A program made the position numbers and the translations under genes. Shown here piece after piece: positions 1 through 6,038 of a stretch of 7,423 nt of DNA (position 1 is its first letter; every line of letters starts with the position of its first letter). The notes under the pieces were generated by a model that worked only from the letters and a program-made list of their open reading frames with translations, was not told the DNA's origin and did not search any database. Source of the stretch: Terrisporobacter sp. (lineage in GTDB: Bacteria; Bacillota_A; Clostridia; Peptostreptococcales; Peptostreptococcaceae); NCBI GenBank assembly GCA_029851945.1, contig JARKUZ010000056.1, positions 1-7,423 on the forward strand, in the 5' to 3' direction.

Positions 1-2
1 TA

Positions 3-263
3 AGAGTTAAGAGAGTTTATGAAGATGGTGTAATAGGATTAACACCAAGAAAGACTAGATTAAATGAAAGAGATGAACTTCAAGAAAGAATTGTAACTTA
101 TATGAGAAAAAATGGTGGATTTATGGAATTCAATGATAAATCTAATCCAGAAGATATAAAAGCGACTTTTGGAACTAGCAAGAATTACTTTAAGATGGCT
201 TTAGGTGGACTTATGAAGGCTGGAAAGCTTGCTCAAGATAAAGAGGGAAGTAGATTATTATAG
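3..263 (+). CDS. C-terminal fragment of CvfB/YitL-like S1 RNA-binding protein
   Basis: This reading frame is open from the left edge to a TAG at 261-263 and gives 86 residues, so the start lies outside the window. The fragment begins with the end of an S1-like beta strand region (RVKRVYEDGVIGLTPRK). It continues with a helical segment containing GGFMEFNDKSNPEDIKATFG and then SKNYFKMALGGLMKAGKL. That is the pattern of the C-terminal winged-helix domain of the CvfB/YitL family, where a 'K-x-F-K-x-A-L-G-x-L-x-K-x-G-K' helix is typical. In the known family, S1 domains bind RNA and the winged helix adds affinity; in Staphylococcus CvfB affects virulence gene expression. The family call rests only on this C-terminal pattern, because the S1 domains are not visible. 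A hairpin terminator follows about 55 bases after the stop. Confidence 0.8.
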   Translation, partial: RVKRVYEDGVIGLTPRKTRLNERDELQERIVTYMRKNGGFMEFNDKSNPEDIKATFGTSKNYFKMALGGLMKAGKLAQDKEGSRLL

Positions 264-317
264 TTAGTAGTTAATAACTTCTTTAATATAATGAAAAGTT
301 AATAATAATTTAGATTA

Positions 318-381
318 GAACACTGAAGTGAACTATTTGATGGATACTTATCAGAAAATAGTTCAGAAAGGTGTTCTTTTT
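318..381 (+). terminator. Rho-independent terminator after the CvfB-like gene
   Basis: GAACAC (318-323) pairs with GTGTTC (371-376), and TGAACTATTT (329-338) pairs perfectly with AAATAGTTCA (356-365). The two helices are separated by a symmetrical purine-rich internal loop (TGAAG opposite GAAAG). A run of five T follows directly at 377-381. The position, just after the upstream stop codon, fits a terminator for that gene. The structure is longer than most terminators and has an internal loop. Confidence 0.75.
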
Positions 382-403
382 ATGTAAAAAAATTTAAAGT
401 TTT

Positions 404-417
404 TTGTTAGGTAACAA
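404..417. promoter_or_regulatory. Perfect palindrome upstream of the lipoprotein operon, possible operator
   Basis: TTGTTA-GG-TAACAA is a perfect 6+2+6 palindrome lying 78 bases before the lipoprotein start, just upstream of a possible -35 (TTGGCA, 419-424). The same half-site (TTAACAA/TTGTTAA) recurs as an inverted repeat at 5206-5242. It could be a binding site for a dimeric regulator. In such AT-rich DNA it may also be chance. Confidence 0.3.
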
Positions 418-418
418 T

Positions 419-463
419 TTGGCAATAAGTTAATTAAAATATGTAAAAACTTAGATGTATTAT
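419..463 (+). promoter_or_regulatory. Putative promoter region of the lipoprotein/two-component operon
   Basis: TTGGCA at 419-424 resembles a -35. The best -10 partners are TATGTA at 440-445 (15-base spacer, short) or TATTAT at 458-463 (which lacks a good -35). The 10-mer TATGTAAAAA occurs at 381-390 and again at 440-449, and a related TTTGTAAAC sits at 467-475. These are direct repeats of the sort OmpR-family regulators bind, so autoregulation by the operon's own regulator is conceivable. No exact promoter can be fixed by eye. Confidence 0.3.
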
Positions 464-494
464 ATATTTGTAAACTAATAAGAGGTGGTACTAA

Positions 495-1841
495 ATGCTT
501 AATAGAAATAAAAGAATATTATTGGGGATATCAGTATGTATAATTACATCTATTTTACCTAGCTGTAGTATAGGGGATAAGACTATAACTATGAATGAAG
601 ATGTTTATATGGAGGAGATAGAAAATTCAAGTAAGATAACAAGTGAAGAAATTAATATTGAGGTAGATGAAGGATTTAAGTTTGAACCAGGTTTTTTTCA
701 AGATGGTAAAGTATATGGAATTTTAATTAATACTAAAAATAGTTCAGAGAGTGATGTAGAAGTATATAGTGCTTATTATTCTAAAGAGGATAATTTAGTG
801 AAACTAAATAAGTTGACTAATGAAGAAATATTTTCAACTATGAATTATAATGAAAGAAGAATATATAATTGGAAAAATAAAACTTTTAAAGATGTAGTAA
901 CAGGGGAAGAAAAAAGTATACCAGAAGTTAAAATTGATTTTACTAGTGATACAGAAGGTATAAGAGTAGTAGCATCAGAAGAAAGCAATAATAAAGTAAA
1001 TAATAATTACGATACAGACTATATAGATAAAAAATATTATGGAAATGAACGGTCTATGAAGAATGATCAATATTATCTTGTAAAAGGAAATGATAATTAC
1101 TTTTATAGGCAAATAACAAATTTTATATATGAAGAGGAGGAAGATGAAAGCTTTTTATATAGGACTGTATATGGTAAAAGAGATTTAACAAAATTTAAAA
1201 GTGTAGATTCGATTATTGTTTTATATGATTATGAAAATAATAAAGCAATAACTTTTGATGGAAAGTTTAGTGGTGATTTTCCTATTTTAAGTAATTTGAT
1301 GTATTCAAAAGAAGATAATAAAATTTATGCTATAGGTGGAAGCAATGAAGATGAAATTTATGAAATAAATATTAATGATGATACTTATAGTTTAGATTTA
1401 GTATATAAATTTGATTTAGGTGATAAGATAACTGGTATTTGGAATAGCCAAATAATAGGAGGTAGTTTACTTATAGAGTCATTTAAACCTGATGGTAGTG
1501 AAGATGAGTTTATTATGACGGAAGAAGAAACTATGTTACTTGATTTAAATAGCAAGGAAATTAATGTAATACAGAAAAATAATCAAACTAACTTTTTAAT
1601 GAAATCTAATTCAAGCAAATATGTAATAACTATTAATCATGAAGAAGGAGAAGAGAAAAGTAGGATATTTTTAGGAAAGGTTCATGAAAATAAAGTAGAG
1701 TATATCTATGAGTTTGAAGAGTGTCCAATAAAAGTTGTATTTGATGATGATGAAAAAAATATGTTTGTTCAATATGGAACTTGGAAAGATGATAATATAG
1801 TTACTTATAGATATGTTTTGTATAATTTAGATATAGAATAG
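495..1841 (+). CDS. Secreted lipoprotein of unknown family, first gene of a two-component operon
   Basis: The 448-residue protein begins with a lipoprotein signal peptide: basic MLNRNKR, a hydrophobic stretch (about residues 8-21) and the lipobox L-P-S-C with the lipidated cysteine at Cys24. It should therefore be anchored on the outer face of the membrane. A GAGGTGG Shine-Dalgarno sequence (482-488) sits 6 bases before the ATG. The mature part is strongly acidic and rich in short beta-type stretches of the form 'NKIYAIGG...EIYEIN', 'NNKAITFDG' and 'KYVITINHEEG'. This recalls beta-propeller or TolB-like repeat proteins, but I do not recognise a named family and the fold is inference. The gene lies 25 bases upstream of a response regulator and is probably cotranscribed with it and the kinase. 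An accessory role in sensing, or being a target of the pathway, is plausible. No catalytic motif is visible. Confidence 0.85.
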   Translation: MLNRNKRILLGISVCIITSILPSCSIGDKTITMNEDVYMEEIENSSKITSEEINIEVDEGFKFEPGFFQDGKVYGILINTKNSSESDVEVYSAYYSKEDNLVKLNKLTNEEIFSTMNYNERRIYNWKNKTFKDVVTGEEKSIPEVKIDFTSDTEGIRVVASEESNNKVNNNYDTDYIDKKYYGNERSMKNDQYYLVKGNDNYFYRQITNFIYEEEEDESFLYRTVYGKRDLTKFKSVDSIIVLYDYENNKAITFDGKFSGDFPILSNLMYSKEDNKIYAIGGSNEDEIYEININDDTYSLDLVYKFDLGDKITGIWNSQIIGGSLLIESFKPDGSEDEFIMTEEETMLLDLNSKEINVIQKNNQTNFLMKSNSSKYVITINHEEGEEKSRIFLGKVHENKVEYIYEFEECPIKVVFDDDEKNMFVQYGTWKDDNIVTYRYVLYNLDIE

Positions 1842-1866
1842 AAAATGTGAAAAATTTGGGGGAGAC

Positions 1867-2550
1867 ATGGAAAGGCAAAGAATTTTAGTTGTAGAAGATG
1901 AAATATCAATAAATGATATATTAACATTTGCATTAAGAAAAGAAGGATATGATGTTAGAGGTGTATATAGGGGGAAAGATGCGATAGAGATGGTAGAGAG
2001 CTTTAATCCAGATTTAGTGCTTTTAGATATTATGTTACCTGACAAAGATGGATTTCAAGTGTGTAGAGAAATTTGTGATAAGACTTTTGTAATAATGTTG
2101 ACAGCAAGAGATGATGTTATAGATAAGATTTTGGGTATAGAAATAGGAGCGGATGATTATATAACAAAACCTTTTGAAATTAGAGAAGTAACAGCAAGGA
2201 TAAAAAGTATTTTTAGAAGACTTAGCAAAAGCAATAATATTATGTCTAATATTTCCCAGGGAATATTAGATAAGGGGTTATTTATAAATTTAAATGATAG
2301 AAAAGTGTATAAGGATGGAGTTGAAATAGAGCTAAAGAAGAAGGAATTTGATTTATTAAGTTTTTTATATAGAAATAAAAATATAGTATTTTCAAGAGAA
2401 GAATTACTTGATAAGGTATGGGGAGCTGAATATGAAGGTGATGTAAGAACTGTTGATGTTCATATTAGAAGAGTAAGAGCTAAATTAAGTGAAGAGAAAA
2501 ATAGTACTTTAATAGAAACAGTTTTTGGTGTTGGATATGTAATGAGGTGA
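1867..2550 (+). CDS. OmpR/PhoB-family response regulator
   Basis: The 227-residue protein has a receiver domain at about residues 4-120: acidic pocket E10-D11, phospho-acceptor D54 (LLLDIMLP context), switch threonine T79 (LTAR) and conserved K101-P102. A winged-helix DNA-binding domain follows at about 132-227, with the family hallmarks LKKKEFDLLSFL, FSREELLDKVWG, RTVDVHIRRVRAKL and a final GVGYVMR. It should act as a cytoplasmic transcription factor phosphorylated by the kinase encoded immediately downstream. The start is the only reasonable one: a G-rich Shine-Dalgarno sequence (GGGGGAG, 1858-1864) lies unusually close, two bases before the ATG, and no in-frame start exists between the upstream stop and 1867. 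The targets are not known. Its position after the lipoprotein gene suggests that gene as part of the same response. Confidence 0.95.
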   Translation: MERQRILVVEDEISINDILTFALRKEGYDVRGVYRGKDAIEMVESFNPDLVLLDIMLPDKDGFQVCREICDKTFVIMLTARDDVIDKILGIEIGADDYITKPFEIREVTARIKSIFRRLSKSNNIMSNISQGILDKGLFINLNDRKVYKDGVEIELKKKEFDLLSFLYRNKNIVFSREELLDKVWGAEYEGDVRTVDVHIRRVRAKLSEEKNSTLIETVFGVGYVMR

Positions 2551-2555
2551 AAAAA

Positions 2556-3962
2556 GTGTTTAAAACTATAAGAGGAAAGGTAACTTTATGGTCAATAATT
2601 ATAGTTGGAATATTAAATATAATTTTAAGTGTTTTTATTTATATAACAATAAATAAGAAATTAGAAAGTTCAATTCAAGGGTATATGAAGACAATACAGT
2701 TTATGGCTAGAAATATTGCAATGACAAGCGGTTCACCTAATGAAGAGGATAATATTATTGTAAGTAATTTATATGATATATTTGGTGATTATATAGCTAT
2801 AGCTTATAAAGATGATAATGTGATGAGTAGTAGGGGAACTCTCATACGAGAAGATAAAATAATAGAAATTTTAGAGGAAAGTAATAGTAGAAAATCATTA
2901 TTAAATTTAAATAAAGATAGTAAATTATATATTGCAACATTTAATTATCCAATATATATTGATGAAAGTTATTATGGAAATATAGTTATACAAAAAGATT
3001 ACACTAAAGAATATAATGAAAACTATAAAATTATTTGTTCTATATTTATAGGACAATCCATAATACTATTAATATTAGTAATGGCATTATGGAGTATAAT
3101 TAGTAAGTTTACAAAACCAATTAATAATCTATCTAATGCAATTGAAAATTTTGCAATTGGAAAAGATGAAGGAGATATTAAAGTAGAAACAAAAGATGAG
3201 GTAGCTATATTAGCTGACAAATTTAACGTTATGAAAAATGAAATTAAATATCAAATGGAAGTTATTATAAAGGAGCAAAATAAAAGTAGGGAGTTTTTTA
3301 ATAATGCAACACATGAACTTAAAACGCCAATTACAGCTATTAGTGGATATACTCAGTTATTAATAGATAATGATATTTCAGCAATAGAAGAAGAGTTTAG
3401 AGAAAGAGCATTAGATAGAATTTTAAAGGAAAGTAATAAATTAAATTTACTTGTTAAAAATATTTTAGAAATATCACGAGGAAAAGTAAAGAGAAATATA
3501 GATAAAGAAGAGTTTGACCTTGGAGATCTTATTAATAAAAAAATATCTGATATGAAGGTGAGATTTGTAAAGTCAAATCTCTATTTAAAAACTAATATTA
3601 ATAATACAATAGTAAAATGTAATAAAGAAGAAATTAGTACTATAATAATAAATCTTTTAGATAATGCTATTAAATATACTGCAGGAAAAGAAGTAATAAT
3701 TAATGTTTATGAAGAATCAGAAAAAAGTATATTTGAAATATCAAATGAAATTTATGAAATACCAGAAGTTGTAAAAAATAATTTATTAGAAGCTTTTGTA
3801 AAACATACTAATGATATTATTCTTGAAAAAGAAGGGATAACAAGTTCAGGATTAGGATTATATATATGCAGTAAGTTAGCAGAAGAAAATAATAGTGAAT
3901 TAATATATGATATAAAAAACAATATAATAATAGTTAAATTAATAATTCCTAGTATTAAATAA
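2556..3962 (+). CDS. Membrane sensor histidine kinase (HisKA type) partner of the adjacent regulator
   Basis: I start this at GTG 2556 (468 residues), because GAGGTGA at 2544-2550 lies exactly 5 bases upstream. The longer GTG at 2547 overlaps that ribosome binding site and the regulator's stop. Order of parts: TM1 about residues 11-32, an extracytoplasmic sensor region of about 125 residues with no recognised fold, TM2 about 159-182, HAMP about 184-237, a DHp helix with phospho-accepting H253 (THELKTP), then a GHKL ATPase domain. The N box (N366-L-L-D-N370) and G2 box (G432-L-G434-L) are intact. The expected D-x-G-x-G of the G1 box is replaced by SNEIYEIPE at about 396-404, with no glycine. 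The kinase probably phosphorylates D54 of the upstream regulator. Whether the odd ATP lid lowers activity is open. Confidence 0.93.
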   Translation: MFKTIRGKVTLWSIIIVGILNIILSVFIYITINKKLESSIQGYMKTIQFMARNIAMTSGSPNEEDNIIVSNLYDIFGDYIAIAYKDDNVMSSRGTLIREDKIIEILEESNSRKSLLNLNKDSKLYIATFNYPIYIDESYYGNIVIQKDYTKEYNENYKIICSIFIGQSIILLILVMALWSIISKFTKPINNLSNAIENFAIGKDEGDIKVETKDEVAILADKFNVMKNEIKYQMEVIIKEQNKSREFFNNATHELKTPITAISGYTQLLIDNDISAIEEEFRERALDRILKESNKLNLLVKNILEISRGKVKRNIDKEEFDLGDLINKKISDMKVRFVKSNLYLKTNINNTIVKCNKEEISTIIINLLDNAIKYTAGKEVIINVYEESEKSIFEISNEIYEIPEVVKNNLLEAFVKHTNDIILEKEGITSSGLGLYICSKLAEENNSELIYDIKNNIIIVKLIIPSIK

Positions 3963-4031
3963 ATATATTGTAGTTTTATTATTTCAAAATCGATAATTAA
4001 TTTAAGTAGTATTAATTAAGAGAATTTATAA

Positions 4032-4061
4032 GGGGATGTGTATTAAAAATTACACATCCCT
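4032..4061. terminator. Hairpin between convergent genes, probable bidirectional terminator
   Basis: GGGATGTGTA (4033-4042) and TACACATCCC (4051-4060) form a perfect 10-bp stem with an 8-base loop TTAAAAAT. A G-T wobble at 4032/4061 can extend it. It lies between the kinase (+, ends 3962) and the nuclease-like gene (-, ends 4094) and could serve both. The flanking T-tract is weak on either strand (TAATATATTT on +), so termination efficiency is uncertain. Confidence 0.6.
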
Positions 4062-4093
4062 AATATATTTAAGAGGAAAATGAGATAGCTAAA

Positions 4094-4606
4094 TTAATTA
4101 GTTTTAAGTATATATTCTGTATATGGAATATCTAATTCAATAGAACTTATTATTTTTATATTGTAAGGTTTATTTATTTTACTTAAAATAGATTTTACAT
4201 CATCAGATACAGTGCCCGTAGTTATAATTATTCCATTATTTATATTATTTGAAATCATAGCACCTAATAATTTTTCAACCTGTAATATTGATATAGAATT
4301 ATTAATGGAATATCTTTTACATTCAACATAGAATTTTTCAGAATCTTTTTCACAAATAATATCTTTTCCACCATCTGGTCCTAAAGGAAGGAGAATGATA
4401 TTAGTGAATCCTAATTGATATAAATATTCACTACACCAAATTTCAAATTCATGGGGTGTTAATCTATGAACTAAATTATATAATTTGTTGTTTCCTTCAA
4501 AATTTTTATATGATTTATAGTATATAATAATTTTTTTTATTAATTTACCTATTAAAGGAGCAAATAATATTATTAAGAAATAGCTATATATTGTATTTAA
4601 CTTCAT
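4094..4606 (-). CDS. Membrane-anchored Mrr-like restriction endonuclease domain protein
   Basis: The 170-residue protein has one N-terminal hydrophobic segment (about residues 5-29) followed by basic residues and then a cytoplasmic Mrr-type domain at about 45-165. The domain shows the family's LTPHEFEIWCSEYLYQLGF opening helix, then G-P-D-G-G-K-D82, V-E95-C-K97-RY, Q109 and a GIIITTG strand. D82, E95 and K97 form a complete PD-(D/E)xK active site, so Mg-dependent DNA cleavage is expected from family knowledge. The substrate is unknown. The ATG at 4606 is preceded by AGAGGG 8 bases upstream on the - strand, and the gene overlaps the upstream paralogue by 23 bases, so the two should be translated from one transcript. 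No methyltransferase or helicase partner is in the window, which argues against a classical restriction-modification enzyme. Defence against phage or plasmid DNA at the membrane is a possibility only. Confidence 0.85.
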   Translation of the reverse strand: MKLNTIYSYFLIILFAPLIGKLIKKIIIYYKSYKNFEGNNKLYNLVHRLTPHEFEIWCSEYLYQLGFTNIILLPLGPDGGKDIICEKDSEKFYVECKRYSINNSISILQVEKLLGAMISNNINNGIIITTGTVSDDVKSILSKINKPYNIKIISSIELDIPYTEYILKTN

Positions 4607-5183
4607 TCATTAAACCCTCTTTCTTAATATAGTAATTATGATTTCTTATTGATTTTGTAAGTTCATAACCATCGATAAGCTTAATTTCTATTCCACGATT
4701 TTGATTGTTAAAATATTTAGTAAATTCTATAGCCTTATCAGAAAATGAACTATTAGTAATAAGAATTCCTTTTTTGCAGTTATTAATAAGTACTCTACCT
4801 AAAAAGCTTTGAACGGCAGATCTATCGGTTAATTCCCAATTGTCTTCATCAGCAGGAGTTTCACTAAGTAAATTGTTTTGAATACAACTTATAAATACTT
4901 CTTCGTTATTTAATGAAGATTTAAAATTAGTTAAACTACTATCACCATTAGGAAGAATTGTATTTTCCTTAAAACCTAAAATTTTAAGATATATATTTAT
5001 AATTTTTATAAATGTGGTGTAGTTGTTTTTTTGAAGATCTTTTATAGATAATAGACCGAGTTTCATATGTTTTTCTGTTTCTTTTTTATTTAAATCTATA
5101 GTAGATTTTTCTATATAAGATATTAAAAATTTTAATGTAAAAAATAATAATATAATAAGTGGTAAATATTTAATAGAATTCAT
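4584..5183 (-). CDS. Membrane-anchored, catalytically degenerate Mrr-like protein
   Basis: The start is ATG 5183 (199 residues), since GAGGTGA lies 5 bases upstream. A GTG at 5192 is inside that ribosome binding site and is rejected. There is one N-terminal membrane segment (about residues 7-24). The soluble part mirrors its downstream neighbour: a helix ending in LKILGF, a strand ILPNG, VFISCIQ, an insertion of about 18 residues, then FLGRVLINNCKKGILITNSSFS and a closing IKLIDGYELTKSI. Aligning G80 here with G76 of the neighbour needs no gap through the active site and gives D82 to N86, E95 to S99 and K97 to I101. All three catalytic positions are therefore lost. It is probably a duplicated, non-catalytic partner that regulates, targets or dimerises with the active protein. 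Homology is by eye and should be tested with profile searches. Confidence 0.75.
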   Translation of the reverse strand: MNSIKYLPLIILLFFTLKFLISYIEKSTIDLNKKETEKHMKLGLLSIKDLQKNNYTTFIKIINIYLKILGFKENTILPNGDSSLTNFKSSLNNEEVFISCIQNNLLSETPADEDNWELTDRSAVQSFLGRVLINNCKKGILITNSSFSDKAIEFTKYFNNQNRGIEIKLIDGYELTKSIRNHNYYIKKEGLMNEVKYNI

Positions 5184-5214
5184 AAAAATCACCTCGTATA
5201 GATTATTAACAAAA

Positions 5215-5242
5215 TTTATATATAATATACATTAATTGTTAA
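5215..5242 (-). promoter_or_regulatory. Putative promoter of the nuclease-like gene pair
   Basis: Read on the - strand, TTAACA (5237-5242) as -35 and TATAAA (5215-5220) as -10 are separated by 16 bases and lie 32 bases upstream of the ATG at 5183. An inverted repeat TTAACAA (5206-5212) / TTGTTAA (5236-5242) brackets the promoter and might be an operator. Confidence 0.4.
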
Positions 5243-5295
5243 ATAAGTTTTAAATAAGAAATATAAATAAATTTGTAATAAAAAAGAAAATAATG

Positions 5296-5324
5296 TTTAA
5301 AAATAGGTAAAAAGAGATTATAAT
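5296..5324 (+). promoter_or_regulatory. Putative promoter of the Nudix-like gene
   Basis: TTTAAA (5296-5301) and a perfect TATAAT (5319-5324) are spaced by 17 bases. A second TATAAT follows at 5325-5330. The start codon at 5381 is about 50 bases downstream. It diverges from the promoter proposed for the - strand pair, so the 5184-5380 gap appears to be a divergent promoter region. I see no RNA gene or ORF in it. Confidence 0.5.
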
Positions 5325-5380
5325 TATAATAATAAATAAATTCATTAAAATTTAATTGCTAATTGGAGGTAAAGACGGGG

Positions 5381-5749
5381 ATGGTTACAAGATGTTCAAT
5401 TATTATTTATGATGATTTTGGAAATGTATTGATTGCAGAAAGAGGAAAAAGAAACGAAAGAACTTGGGGAATGTTTGGAAAGGAAATGAAGGGTAAAGAA
5501 ACAGAAGAAAAATGTATTTCTAAAGCCGTTGATAAAGATATAAAATGTACAATATTTGATTTAAAGCCATTTAAAGAATATGATTTAGAAGATGAAAAGA
5601 AATTGAAAGTTTTTACAGGTAGTGTAAAGGAATATATTACTTGTCATAAAAGTATAAATGATATAAAATGGATTTCTAAAAGAAACATTGAAGATTATGT
5701 TTTTAATGATGAAGATAAAATGATCTTAAATGACTATTTTCAAAATTAA
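5381..5749 (+). CDS. Small Nudix-fold protein with a degenerate Nudix box
   Basis: I start at ATG 5381 (122 residues), preceded by GGAGGT at 5365-5370. A TTG at 5363 would begin at the edge of the ribosome binding site. The N-terminus (CSIIIYDDFGNVLIAERGKR, then RTWGMFGK) is a typical Nudix first strand and turn, and the C-terminal part (VFTGSVKEYI...INDIKWISKRNIEDY) matches the later Nudix strands and helix. Placed on the consensus GX5EX7REUXEEXGU, G33 is kept. The first E is K39 (with E40 next to it), RE is S47-K48, EE is D51-K52, and the final G is I54. The Mg-binding glutamates are therefore mostly absent, and nucleoside-diphosphate hydrolysis is doubtful. It may be a ligand-binding relative or a highly diverged enzyme. 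A 79-residue ORF follows 46 bases later without an intervening strong terminator, so the two are probably cotranscribed. Confidence 0.8.
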   Translation: MVTRCSIIIYDDFGNVLIAERGKRNERTWGMFGKEMKGKETEEKCISKAVDKDIKCTIFDLKPFKEYDLEDEKKLKVFTGSVKEYITCHKSINDIKWISKRNIEDYVFNDEDKMILNDYFQN

Positions 5750-5795
5750 ATAAATTAGTATTGTGAAACTAATGACAAGCTAAAGGAGATACTTA

Positions 5796-6035
5796 ATGCT
5801 TTATAGAGTTATTATAAAAAAAGAAACATCAAAGTACTTTATAGGTAAAACCTATGATAATAAGAAGTATAAAATTGAAAAGAATCAATATAGTAAAAAG
5901 CTTAGAGTAGGTAGTGATTCATATTTTTATGCTAGAAAAGAAGATGGATTGCTAAGTACAATTTTAGTTCCAATTTCTGATGAAGAAGCTGGAGTATTAG
6001 ATATTCATAATTCTATCGTAGATGTTGATAAATAG
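5796..6035 (+). CDS. Small hypothetical protein (79 residues)
   Basis: I do not recognise this protein. It starts at an ATG with a good AAGGAG Shine-Dalgarno sequence (5783-5788) 7 bases upstream, which supports real translation. It has no signal peptide or membrane segment. The pattern is alternating short strands (YRVIIKK, YFIGKTY, KKYKIEK, SYFYARKE, LLSTILVPI) in a basic first half and an acidic tail. This would suit a small beta-barrel such as an OB or S1-like fold, with a VPISDEEAG segment near the end; that fold idea is inference from strand spacing only. It sits between a Nudix-like gene and an ABC exporter and probably shares the Nudix transcript. A terminator-like hairpin begins three bases after its stop. 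Confidence 0.7.
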   Translation: MLYRVIIKKETSKYFIGKTYDNKKYKIEKNQYSKKLRVGSDSYFYARKEDGLLSTILVPISDEEAGVLDIHNSIVDVDK

Positions 6036-6038
6036 AGC

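Noticed and set aside
1827..2045. 72-codon ORF on the - strand
   Set aside because: It lies antisense within the start of the response regulator, has no convincing domain and is a shadow of a clearly coding + strand gene.
2547..2555. Upstream GTG start for the histidine kinase
   Set aside because: It overlaps the GAGGTGA ribosome binding site that is ideally placed for GTG 2556. Only three residues differ, so 2547 cannot be strictly excluded.
3023..3220. 65-codon ORF on the - strand
   Set aside because: It is antisense to TM2 and HAMP of the histidine kinase; its apparent hydrophobicity comes from the opposite strand's composition.
3560..3581. GAGATTTG/CAAATCTC 8-base inverted repeat inside the kinase gene
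   Set aside because: It lacks a T-tract and sits mid-gene in coding sequence. A short inverted repeat of this size is expected now and then in AT-rich DNA.
4094..5183. Classical type II or type IV restriction-modification system
   Set aside because: There is no methyltransferase, specificity subunit or AAA+ GTPase in the window, and both proteins have a membrane segment unlike standard Mrr enzymes.
5184..5192. GTG start at 5192 for the upstream nuclease-like gene
   Set aside because: The codon is part of the GAGGTGA Shine-Dalgarno sequence serving ATG 5183.
5363..5380. TTG start for the Nudix-like gene
   Set aside because: The TTG runs into the GGAGGT ribosome binding site (5365-5370), while ATG 5381 has correct spacing and a typical Nudix N-terminus.
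5754..5773. ATTAGT/ACTAAT hairpin between the Nudix-like gene and the small ORF
   Set aside because: A six-base AT-rich stem with no T-tract is too weak to call a terminator, so I treat the two genes as probably cotranscribed.
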